A stretch of 30,562 nt of DNA from Saccoglossus kowalevskii. Taxonomy: Eukaryota > Hemichordata > Enteropneusta > Harrimaniidae. The notes under the pieces are model-generated. The model worked only from the letters and a program-made list of their open reading frames with translations. It ran no database searches and had not been told where the DNA came from. The stretch is taken from positions 1,271,037-1,301,598 of the forward strand of contig NW_003107089.1 in the NCBI RefSeq assembly GCF_000003605.2. The letters are read 5' to 3'. Position numbers and translations under genes: made by a program. Positions 1 to 10,200 of the stretch are shown here, one piece after another (the first letter of the stretch is position 1; each line of letters opens with the position of its first letter).

Positions 1-363
1 AACAAGTTTGATGACCCTGGTTTAAGAGCCACTGGCTACAAAGTTGTCAACATGTTACCTCAAATAAGCACCACCCAGAAATGAAAGTGTTACAAAGTGG
101 CTCTTATTTGAGGGTTTTTACGGTAATTACCGCAGGTGATTCCGTCCTAGTTAAAACTTGGTAAGGTCTCAGTTTGAGTATGAGCGTGACGACCATTGCT
201 CTTTAACCTAGCTATGTATAGAATCTGCATTTACTCTATTAGAGGTGCCTGTGAACCAAAAATATTGCTTTTTGGTGTCATTTTGAAGCATACCAAACTC
301 AAACTGGGTCATTATGCTAATTATTTTAACAGGCACGTTTGTGTACATGTGATCAATACTCAC
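1..363. other. CLPX intron 3 (partial) with a small hairpin
   Basis: No coding match to the CLPX AAA+ domain is seen here. An inverted repeat pairs 58-74 with 97-113 (CCTCAAATAAG against CTTATTTGAGG, two mismatches inside the arms), probably part of a repeat that extends beyond the left edge. Confidence 0.4.
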
Positions 364-506
364 TTTCTTCGGGGGAGGAGGAGGAAGCCGATCAGGTCTT
401 TGTTGTTGATGTGCTTGGTTTTCTTTCATGCTCTTTTTGCTATCAGTTTCCGATAACACAACAAAGAAATGGTGGCATTTTTCACATTTCACAAACCTTG
501 TGGATG
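364..506 (-). CDS. CLPX: CLPX exon 3 (second half of the zinc finger, proline-rich linker)
   Basis: The acceptor TTTCAG is at 507-512 and the donor GTGAGT at 363-358. The 143 bp exon encodes [19 protein letters not shown], then a Lys/Ser/Gln-rich linker and RLPPPPPKK. It ends in phase 0, immediately before where the family has the start of the AAA+ domain. No exon for that domain is visible in 1-363. Confidence 0.93.
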
Positions 507-3500
507 CTGAAATGACAAACATTAACAATAGCACATTATTCAAAAGACCACCCATTTCATGAATTAGAAGAGCTACAAACAAGTGAAACTTGGTGTATGA
601 TGCGTTGCTGATGGACTGTATCACATTTCTATTTACTGTTCTCATCAGTCAGACTGAGGTATGTAAATGAGTCTCTATGTGGTAGTTGAGCGCGGTAACT
701 GAGCGTCTCAGTTTTCACGAATATACGAGTTGAGCGTACGCTCACTTTGAAAAGTAAGCGTGGAGCCAAAAAATGGAAAGATTGAGTACACTCACACTCA
801 CAAGTAAGCGTGGGGACAACCCATGGAATACTGGTAATGTAATGAAAGCTATGCTCAGTTTAACATGAAGTCGATACAAGTTCGTTTCAGAAGTCTAACT
901 TAAGTTAAAGAATCCAATCTGGATTCACATGAGCAGGATGTTTGTTAAAACTGACGCAACCATATTTAATTAATATTCACGCAGTTTGAACTCTATGACC
1001 TAGTAAGATGGACGCGTCTGGTAATGAGGGACTACGCTCACTTTTACGTGTAATAGTAGGCATGGGACCAACAATGGAATGAGAAGTGCATCTGTCTGAT
1101 TTCCATATGTCGCCAGTGTATACATGAAGTTTTTGAGAGTACTATTTTGATTTACGCAAGATAAATGCAGAGATCATCCACAATTATATTTAATAGTAAT
1201 AAAGATGCAACCCTGACGTATGTTTTGTCTTGAGTGTTTTCATTTGTCGGCGTCTGTAAACAATGCTCAGTGACAACAAGTTGTTGCGCACACTTGCATG
1301 AAGTGAAAGTTTGCACACATACAAGAATGACGTTTTATTAAAGAAATGTACATTCCCATTTTGCTCATTCGTTCAGATCAACCTTCATAGATTTACACTA
1401 CAGCAATGGTAGTGCAAAGTTGCACGACGCGACATTTATGCATTGTGCGTGAATCATTTCGTGATCGTACAGTTATGAATCATTTGGCTTTGATTGGCTG
1501 ACTCTCATGAAAATATAAATTTACACATAAAATACACATTTGATCGAGACTACATTGGTGGCCATATACACATATGCTGCTTTTCTGATACTTTGCTTTA
1601 CGTTGCTTCTCTGTAACGTTGAAAATACGTTTGAAAACTGTTGTATAATCATTGAGCGTCGTGATAGATGCCGACATACGACAAATATAAAACAACCGTG
1701 ACAAAACTAAAGTCAGCGTAGCATCTAGTTGCATCTATTAAATTACTATAATGTATTCGGTGGTTGACCCCGGCATTTAAACACTATGCATACAATGGCT
1801 ACTAAAGTGTGCGTAAAATAATTCTGGATTCTTGTAATGAGTCATGCATGTACTCCCCAATCTGTAATTCCATTGTTTTTCCCATGCCTACTTCTACAAG
1901 GGAGCTTACGCTCTCTTTCTAAGACCTCGAGTTGGGCGCCATGCATACAGTACTTCGCATAATTGCACCCCTTCTCGATTTTACTTTTGATAACATGTAT
2001 TTCCATCTTCATCAGTTAAATATACTAATACTTACCTTTATTAAATATGACATGCAATAACAAAATAAATGTAGCAATGTGACGAAACAATATATAATAA
2101 CACTACCTAAAACAGCAGCAAAATGGTGACGACAATTATCAATCTATTTGTTAAAAAGGTACTGTGAAACGGTTCATTTCCCTCAACAGGGTCTGGGGTG
2201 GGGATAGTTCGTTAGCTTTCAATGTTGGACATTGCGTCGATCACCAAACGTTATCCTGGGTTGGTGACCTCGACTGGAATTAAAAACAACTCTACCTGTT
2301 GTAACCTCGCATAAAAAAACAATCACAAGGCACTGGGATTTTGTCTATAGCCGTGATGATCTTTGTCTGAATTTAAAACACAGCCGTCACCCACTGTGAT
2401 AACAACAAATAAGCAGATACTTTAACGTGCGACAAAACATCAGAGCTATGCACAGTCACTTGTACGCTGATATTTTAATGAAAACTCGATATTTACTTGG
2501 CCGTAATTATCTAACGGACATGGAAGCAATTTATTGATACATATAATGCTTCTCATCTCACCCATATTTGTTAGGACTCTACTGGTTAGTTGTCTACAAG
2601 CGACAGAAACAGACATCTCCATTCATCCATCAGTAACGTAAAACGACGCTGATTACACAATAAACAATTAGGTGGTAACACCTCGGTCGAGGTGTTAATT
2701 GGGCCACAAGACTTCAAGTAAACTATCTCAAGCATTCCATTGTATGGCTCCATGCCCAATTTTGAAAGTAGGTGTACGCTCAACTCGCATCTTTAGAAAG
2801 CTGAGACGATGAATAGAGGAAGACTTTTTGATGCATCCTTCTTACAAGGTCATATGGGTCGAACTGCGTGAATATTTAATTAAACATGGTTGCTTTGTTT
2901 TAACAAATGTCCTCTCATGTGAATGTGAACTTGTATCAACTTCATGTTAAACTGAGCGTAGCTTTCATTACATCACCAGCATTCCATGGTTTGTCCCCAT
3001 TCTTATTTTTAAAAGTGAGCGCACTCAAGCTTTCCATTGTTTGGCTCATGCAAGTGTGTGCAATAATTCGTTGTCACTGAGCGTTGTTTACAGACGCTGA
3101 CAAATGAAAACAATCAAAACAAAACCAACACCAGAGTTGCATCTTTATCACTATTAAATATAATTGTAGCGATCCCGGCATTTATCAAAATAGTACTCTC
3201 AAAAACTTCATGTATACACTGGCGACTTATGGAAATCAGACATGAGCACTTCTCATTCCATTCCATCTCATGCCCACTATTCATGTATTACACGTAAAAG
3301 TGAGCTTAGTCCCTCATTACCAGATGCGTCCATCTTACAAAGTCATAGGATTCAAACTGTGTGAATATTTAATTAAATATCGTTGCGTTGGTTTTAACAA
3401 ATGTCCTGCTCATGTGAACCCAGATTGGATTCTTTAACCTCTGAAACGAACTTGTATTAACTTCATGTTAAACTGAGCGTAGCTTTCATTACATCACCAG

Positions 3501-5241
3501 AATTCCATAGTTTGTCCCCACGCTTACTTTTAAAAGTGAACACACTCAAGCTTTCCATTGTTTGGCTCCACGCTTACTTTTGAAAGTGAGCGTACGCTCA
3601 ACTCGTATCTTCGTGAAAACTGAGACGCTCAGTCACCACGCTCAACTACTACATAGAGACTCATTTACATACATGTCAGACGTGATGATACTATGGGAGT
3701 AGGAAGGCCAGTCTGGGAAGGCCCATAAATTAATACATGTACAAACTAGAGCAAGTGTGATAGTATTCTTTTCAATTACACTGTGTAAACCATGCGACTA
3801 ATTTTTGCCCCCATATCTAGCATTCCACTTTCACCATCATTGTGTCCAACATGGTTACATAGATAGAACAAGCAGCCTGTCGGCTGAGATAGCTCCGCTG
3901 TTAGCAATGCACATGGCAATTAAAGAACAGAAGATATCATTACAAAATGAACAAATCTGAGAGAGGTCCACATGTAGTACCTATATATGTAATATCAAAG
4001 CAATTGGACTTGCGGTTTCAACAAGAAGTCGAAAATATCACTTTTTACCAAAAATGACAAAAATATTCACCAAAATTAGAGAATTAAAGATATCATTACA
4101 AAATGAACAAATCTGAGAGAGGTCCACATGTAGTTCCTATATATGTAATATCAAAGCAATTGCACTTGCGGTTTTCAACAAGAAGTCGAAAATATCACTT
4201 TTTACTAAAAATGACAAAAATATTCACCAAAATTAGAGAATTGAAGATATCATCATGAAATGAACAAATCTGAGAGAGGTCTACCCAAGGTACATATACA
4301 CCAAGTATCAAAGCATTCAGGCTTGTAGTTTTCAAGAAGAAGTCGAAAAAGTAAAACATTGACACGGACGACGACGACGGACGACGACGACGGACAATCA
4401 CTCATATGATAAGCTCCGCTCGACAAAGTCGACAGCGGAGCTAAAAACAGTGGACAAGATTTACGAGAGAGAATGGAAAGGGACAAAAACAAGTCTGTGT
4501 CTTACTCTCAAACGAGATCACATCTATGAAATAATTAAAAATATATCCCCCCAAAAAAGAGAAATTATTGACTTACAAACAAAGGTCTCCACATGTGTAC
4601 ATGGGTCACCACACTTGGGACACCTGAGTTGGCCTGATTTGTTGTTTCCACCCTTGCCTGTACCGGGAGGCTTCTTCCCAGACCCTCCTTTTGTGGTCCC
4701 ATCTGTTGTATTACTAGAACACACACTTGTTGCACTGAAGTATCTTATACAGCAGAAAGCTTGTGGCTTGGTAATCACAACTGGACCAAACTTTGTGAAT
4801 AGTCGGCCAGTGCTTCTAGAAGTAATGGAACCTAGAATTTAAAACAAAAAAAAACAGTTTTGAAAAGCCTGTATTAAGGATGAGACCCAGGCTTGTGTGC
4901 ATTTGAACACCTACATCTTGTATATTTTTAGTTAGCTCTGTGTATGTATTATGTGAAAAAGTTATTTTTTCTTGAACGCGTGAAGTGTATGCGTGTTTCT
5001 CTCGTAAATAGGCTTTTTTGAGTTTTTTCACTCAAACAGACTTAGGGAAAACATACTGAAGTTGCAGACATCTCATCTATTGTTATAAACTAATCATCTT
5101 GGTCGTAATATGAACCAGCATCAGATAATTTCTATAAACTGTTTCTCTGCATTCATGCGTTTTTTTGGGTTTTTTTGGCGGACCAGGTTTTCTCCTGAGG
5201 AACTTTTTACGATATAAACATGTTAGCATCGGCTGCGCCAT
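364..5241 (-). CDS. CLPX: CLPX, ATP-dependent Clp protease ATP-binding subunit, mitochondrial (5' part; gene continues off the left edge)
   Basis: CLPX is the AAA+ unfoldase that feeds substrates to ClpP in the mitochondrial matrix. Three exons are visible on the minus strand: 5241-5211 (tentative), 4831-4577 and 506-364, giving about 143 residues. The joined protein has a basic, Ser/Thr-rich presequence lacking acidic residues (about residues 1-45), a Gly/Lys/Ser-rich linker, then a C4 zinc-binding domain with C81-x2-C84 and C103-x2-C106 in the contexts [16 protein letters not shown] and [20 protein letters not shown] charged linker and RLPPPPPKK follow. These blocks match the animal CLPX N-terminus closely from family knowledge. 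The proline run normally sits just before the start of the AAA+ module, which is therefore outside the window. Splice phases join without a break (phase 1, phase 1, phase 0). The intron inside the zinc finger is 4.07 kb and is mostly transposon. Identity is very likely; exon 1 is less certain. Confidence 0.9.
655..1310 (+). repeat. Left arm of the long terminal inverted repeat
   Basis: Reverse-complement partner of about 3040-3674. The outer 100 bp are nearly identical between arms. Small indels accumulate inward, for example around 890-905 and 1150-1180. Confidence 0.85.
1311..2769. other. Interior of the long-TIR element
   Basis: AT-rich sequence with no convincing coding region on either strand. 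A scrap related to the arms occurs near 1860-1925 (TCCATTGTTTTTCCCATGCC and GCTTACGCTC). Confidence 0.5.
2770..3047. repeat. Partial direct duplicate of the right arm inside the element
   Basis: The stretch 2830-3047 repeats 3331-3567 in the same orientation, about 500 bp apart. Both carry GTGAATATTTAATTAAA, TTAACTTCATGTTAAACTG-like text, TAGCTTTCATTACATCACCAG and CAAGCTTTCCATTGTTTGGC. The upstream part (2771-2795) matches the TACGCTCAACTCG segment near the arm's end. This suggests an internal duplication or nested insertion. Confidence 0.75.
3040..3674 (-). repeat. Right arm of the long terminal inverted repeat
   Basis: Reverse-complement partner of about 655-1310; it contains the second copy of the TGAGCGTACGCTCA palindrome at 3587-3600. 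Confidence 0.85.
3933..4345 (+). repeat. Three-unit ~157 bp tandem repeat within the MITE
   Basis: Units begin at 3933, 4089 and 4246. Units one and two are nearly identical; unit three is diverged and about 100 bp long. Confidence 0.85.
4412..4442. repeat. Snapback hairpin at the right end of the MITE
   Basis: GCTCCGCTCGAC, an AAA spacer, then GTCGACAGCGGAGC form a near-perfect stem that contains an internal copy of the terminal motif next to the terminal one. Confidence 0.8.
4577..4831 (-). CDS. CLPX: CLPX exon 2 (presequence, linker and first half of the zinc finger)
   Basis: The acceptor TTCTAG ends at 4832 and the donor GTAAGT occupies 4576-4571. The 255 bp exon encodes the rest of the presequence, a Gly/Lys-rich linker, and the first two zinc ligands in [18 protein letters not shown]. 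It ends with one base (T) that joins CA of the next exon to give Ser, rebuilding the conserved [13 protein letters not shown] junction. Confidence 0.92.
5211..5241 (-). CDS. CLPX: CLPX exon 1 (tentative start exon)
   Basis: An ATG at 5241-5239 begins ten codons plus one base ([10 protein letters not shown]), ending before a GTAAAA donor at 5210. The phase fits the next exon exactly: the C joins GT to make CGT (Arg). The resulting N-terminus is basic and hydrophobic, as expected for a mitochondrial presequence. The donor is weak, and a longer exon or another first exon is possible. The call rests on phase match, position just below an NRF1-like site, and presequence character. Confidence 0.45.
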
Positions 5242-7126
5242 GTTGTTGATGTTACGACTGAGTGGAGCATGCGCAGAACGAGAAGGAGGCAGTGATTTAA
5301 ATAATCCTCTGTCAATCTATTTTAATTAGCCTCGTCGTTAAGCCCATAGAAAAACAATGACACGCGTATCTGTTTATCGTCGCATTTTTATTAATATTTA
5401 GCACTTTTCTAAGTACAAAATTAACTATTTTGTTTTACTAGTGTGAAGACAACCTTGCAACATTGGAAAATATGCAAAAAAAAAAAACAAATGTTCAAAA
5501 ATACGCCACAAACCTGGTTCTCATCCATAAAATATATTTTTTTAGAATTTCCTTATCTAAGTATAAACTTGTCACACAAAAAATGAATATGCAAATCAGT
5601 ATCAGAGTATGTATACAGACTAAATTAAAGTAAAACACAGATTATTAAATCATGGCTTTTAGAGGAACATCAATATACAGTTCCAGAAGAAAAACTGTAA
5701 TCATGGAAAATTCAATTTCGACACTGTGAACATACAGTAACCTTAAAACTGCTAAAAGATCTATTATTAGAAGTGTATTGTTCGGTTTCAATTATGTTTT
5801 CAAGGCCTTCAGTCGATTTAAAAAACATTGAACGGGTTAAAAATCATCGAGAAGAGATAATAAGATTCATAACTGCGCTTTTATACAAGGCTTTAATTGG
5901 ATACACTGGGAAATCAATGCGATGTTTTAATATTTTACTGATGCACGTAATCACTATTTTTGCGGGATACATTTTTTTGGTTTTCTAATAACAGTTTCAA
6001 TATTGTTTTAAGTGACCGATAATACCACAATAACGCGACCATTCATTTAGTATGCTCAATGTTTAAGTCTGTTATATGCAAATTCGAAACGCAAACAACA
6101 TTTCATAGCGTGTGGGACTCGTCCGAATGTCAATGACGCATATTAATTAAATTAGACTATCGACTTACCTGTATTCGTAGTTGCCTTCAATCCAGACAGC
6201 ACATATTTCGCCGAACGGTAACTGTGTCTAAAATGTGTCGGCATTTTAAATGTCCTCTTTTACACACAAAAACAAACACGATACAAATATATATTGGAAA
6301 ACCCCGTGCGTGTCCTCTCTTCGCCCGCAAAAAATTATGTCATGCACGTAGATGTAAAATTAAATAAATACAAACACCAGTGGTTGAACCGTTGTACATA
6401 CACTCGACAGGATGGTGAAGAGGTTGTAGTTTGATGCTTGCAATGTAAAAATATATACATTGGTGTTGTTTCTTATATGTGTAAAGGTTTTTTTCGCCAG
6501 ATTTCGTCTCCTCACACAACAACAAAACCTGTCGCCATTTTAGATTTCTCAGCCCAACGGTCAAAGGTTACCATGCCATACTAACAATTTTAATAATATT
6601 TGAGCAATTCAAAAAATCCTCTTTCAACAATGAACTTACATAATTGTACAGCAGTGTGTTGGAAACTACTTTTTTTTTCACCTGATATATTATTGTTCTA
6701 CCATTATGAATGCTCTTGTATAGTTCTCCTGTGTTTGATTATAAAACAGTTCGCACGAGGATGGAAAATAATGTGATCATTTTTGAGAGGGGTCATGGGT
6801 ATACAAGTTGAAGAACGCTTGGCTCATTCTGATTTCTCTTTCTAATGAACATGCTTTCCTTAAGAGTCAAATATTATTATTATTGAATAAATGTGACATT
6901 AAGATAATGCAATGTATATCTCTTTTGTGAAGGAAGACTTTCTCTTACACCACACCCCTATACTCTAATCAACAAATCCATTCAACGTTAGTGGCGCTGT
7001 CGTTGAACAAGTTTTGGAGATCCTCGGCGCTATATGTTTTCGTATGCCAGATGCATGATGTAAACAAATGAAATTTCCCTGCAATTATTATATTATATGC
7101 AGACCCGGATGAAGATAGTCTGATTA
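5242..7126. other. Intergenic region between divergent CLPX and POLR3G-like genes
   Basis: AT-rich with no recognisable coding segment. It should hold both 5' ends, since the two genes point away from each other. Apart from the NRF1-like site near CLPX I see no clear promoter motif. Confidence 0.6.
5267..5276 (-). promoter_or_regulatory. NRF1-like site upstream of CLPX
   Basis: GCATGCGCAG lies about 25 bp upstream of the proposed CLPX ATG and matches the core of the NRF1 palindrome. NRF1 commonly drives nuclear genes for mitochondrial proteins. The site match is seen; its function is inferred. Confidence 0.4.
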
Positions 7127-7243
7127 ATGGCTGGAAGAGGGCGTGGTAGAGGTCGTGGGGCGCTGGCAGTTGCCGCAGAGGCTTTGGGTATAGGAAGGGG
7201 TGATTTGCCCCCTCCAACGCTTCAGCCCCCGCCCTTATTTCCA
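7127..7243 (+). CDS. POLR3G: POLR3G-like exon 1
   Basis: Begins at the ATG of MAGRGRGRG and ends after PPPLFP with donor GTAAGT at 7244. Phase 0. Confidence 0.93.
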
Positions 7244-10200
7244 GTAAGTCATTTCCATAATTTTCTCATTACATGTATATTGCATTGAATTATTTTATGT
7301 GACAATAGCGTCTGAAATAGAAAATGTTCGTCTAACCATGTGTTGTCCAGTGTCTTGTAAGATGTCTTGTCCGATACCACAGTTAATTTTTAATAAAGAA
7401 TTAATAAAGATTTGCTGATAACAAAATAGAGGAAGTTAAAAGAACATTACAAGGGAATTATTTTAAATTCTTTATTTCAAAATTAATACAAGTTATTCCA
7501 ACTCCCTGTGCTGTGCCAGGGAGCACTGACTTGTGGGAGAGGGGAGCCCTGAGGGCTAATACTGGGAGTATGCATTTATGGTTTCAGTCAAATTTACCAA
7601 AATTACATTAGGTCGAATAAATCATCTTTGTAAATTTAGACATTGTAAAGATTGATTGCATACATCAACACATGGAGGTGAGTGGTTAAAATGCTACTCC
7701 ACATACTAAGGCCTCTTTGAAAAACACAATCAGTGAATAGGGCTTTTAATTTTGATATGTTAAAGTAAAAATATAAATAGGTTATTTTAAAACTCCTTCA
7801 ATTATTTACTTACTATTACTACTACTACTACTTTTAATAATAATAACTTTATTACACTACTAGAGTCAATACTAGTAATGACAGTACCACAGTTGCACAA
7901 CACACTGTGAGTCCCATGCAACATGTACATTGTAAATAATAAATAAACTTTACCATATTTGCTCTATTAGTAGCGTTTACATAAATGACAGATGTCTATG
8001 GTTAAAATAAGTCATATTTGAATGATCCAGTAATACAAAAAATGCAACTGTTTACACGCACTTCTATTAATCTATTAGAGTTCTGTTTCCAACTAGAGTA
8101 AATATGGTATTTAAAACACTTTGATATTTCATTTGTTGGGAGCTATCATGGTAGCAGTGTGCCCTCTAGTGTCCTCTAAGCAGGTATGACAAGCACACAA
8201 TTTGGTGTAACGCAACTAGTTGTGCTAATTCACTGACAAATTGTTGCTGTAACAGAAAATCATACATTGGTATAGTGATTCACGTTTTAAAAACAAAAAA
8301 ATCAACGGCCTCACCATGTGCCTCCAGTTTCCTGATGACCCCCTCCCCAAAGCAACAAAACAAGCTGACTCAACTAGATTTTGATGGATTGCATCGTGAC
8401 TTGAGTTTCCTACAAAATCAGTCCTATTCGAGGGCACACTGTATGGTATTGACTTTAATTGAATTTATTTCACCACAAACAAACAATTACAAAGTCAGTA
8501 CATGTACCGTATTACATTAGTACATTACTAATAATGTTCTCTTTGAAATGAGAACCACTTGTAAATTGTTCTACTTATTTTCTTCAACAGCCTCTACAAT
8601 TCAAACCAGTTCCGCTGTTGAGTGGTGAAGATCATGACTATATGCTAGCGTTGAAACAAGAATACAGAGGCACAATGAAGGATTCGCCACATTACATTAA
8701 AGCAGATTCCAAGAAAAAAGGTGAGAAGTTTTCTTTTAAACTTCAAAATTGTCCTTACATGTTTATTTCTCACTAAAGGTGAAGTCACTTCTTCAATTCT
8801 TTAACTCACATTTAGGACTAATAAATGTATAATTTAGAGTAAATTTAAAGGGTGGCAGTCATCACTCCGCGTTCTGTTCGATATGAGACTCATAGCAACG
8901 TATACAACACGTGTAAAATACATTGTTTATTCACATGAAATTTGAACACATACAACAGTAAGTGCACCAGATCAAGTTTCGATATGGGTCCCACACAATA
9001 TATACAAGGTGTGTAGGAATGTTTGACATGAAATGCGACTGTTACTTCCCAGTAACTATATGTGAACAACTTTATTGAAAAATTCTTTTCACTGATCATT
9101 GTTTACCTGTTCCATGAAAGAAGTTAAAATAAATGAATGTACCGTCATATAAGTTCATACTCTTCATTAAAGCCATCACTGATCACCTGCTGATGTTTAC
9201 AGATATTGAACGTTATTCGGATAAATATCAGATGAATCGGAATTCTGACAGTATCATTGGTTTCCAGCCAGACTGGGAACGTTTGCCGCAAGAGCTGAAA
9301 ATACGAGTGAGAAGGTTACACAAATCAAGTGAGTGTCATTATTTAAGAGATGGAGGAACCACATTATTAAATTCACTGTCAGTAGATGACTGGTGGCTGT
9401 TTCCTTCTCGAAAATGCTGTTCTGGATCCTTGTCTTGAACACGCTAAGGCTAATTGTCATTTAAATTTTAACAATACAAACTACATCAGGGATTTAAGAT
9501 TACTTACTAGAACAAATTGTTATTGTCACAATTCTGTCAATTACACAACTACAACTAATTTGTAACTTCCAGAATTCAGACTTTATCTCATTTCATTAAG
9601 GGGGACTCTGTCATGTCAGTGACTTGTTTCTCGTGTTTCTCAATTTGATCGATATACCGATAGTGTTGTTTTATATGGTGCAGGTCATTTTAATGTTTAA
9701 ACCAAAAAAGTCTAGTAAAACCACACTCATTATTTAGCCCCTGTTCGCGCAAAGTTCTACATAAGAATTACTCATTGGATTTCAATGAAACTTAGTACAT
9801 AGATGATCTGTACTGTTGTGCAGATTTGATTAGTTTTTGACTTTTGAAATCTGTGCATATTAATTACCTAATTTGCGTGATAATTATCCAATTATTGATG
9901 AAACTTGGTACATAGATGCTATGGGGACAAACTTGTTTAGTTTGGTGTAAAATACATGCATGTTAATTATCTAATCTGCATAATGATTACTCATTTGACT
10001 TTTCCTCTTATATCTCAAGTACTAATCATTACATTTCAATGAAATCTTGCTTTTTCGCCATATCATGAACAACGTTTCCCGTAATTGCAACGACTTGGTA
10101 ATCTACAAGTTAAATCTTAAAATGTATTGTTTTTTGGGTTTTTTTAACTTCCAGGAGCGGCTGTGAATCCAACTCTTCCAATAAGCAGGAAGACAAAGGC

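Larger units (their letters stand above)
655..3674. mobile_element. Long terminal-inverted-repeat (foldback-like) DNA element inside the CLPX intron
   Basis: The first ~650 bp (about 655-1310) reappear in reverse complement at about 3040-3674 with high similarity along the whole arm. Shared landmarks are ATGTAAATGAGTCTCTATG at both outer ends, the palindrome TGAGCGTACGCTCA (731-744 and 3587-3600), AACTTCATGTTAAACTGAGC, and CAGCGTCTGTAAACAA or close variants. GTCAGAC flanks both sides (648-654 and 3675-3681) and is a candidate 7 bp target-site duplication. The interior holds no ORF that looks like a transposase, only short random ones, so the copy appears non-autonomous. Superfamily is not assigned. 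Confidence 0.85.
3889..4443. mobile_element. MITE with TA flanks and internal ~157 bp tandem repeats
   Basis: The left end reads TAGCTCCGCTGT (3889-3901) and the right end ACAGCGGAGCTA (4432-4443), perfect inverted ends flanked by TA, as in Tc1/mariner-type insertions. The interior is a tandem array: GATATCAT starts at 3933, 4089 and 4246, a period of 156-157 bp, with the third unit truncated. Each unit contains AAATGAACAAATCTGAGAGA and an AGAAGTCGAAAA block. A GACGACGACGG run (about 4364-4394) precedes a terminal hairpin. There is no coding capacity. Confidence 0.8.

Noticed and set aside
4450-4842. A 130-codon plus-strand open frame
   Set aside because: It lies antisense over CLPX exon 2; the minus strand has clear zinc-finger homology and splice sites, so the plus frame is a shadow.
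9133-9438. A 101-codon plus-strand frame
   Set aside because: Only the 9203-9328 part is coding (POLR3G-like exon 3); the rest is intron read through.
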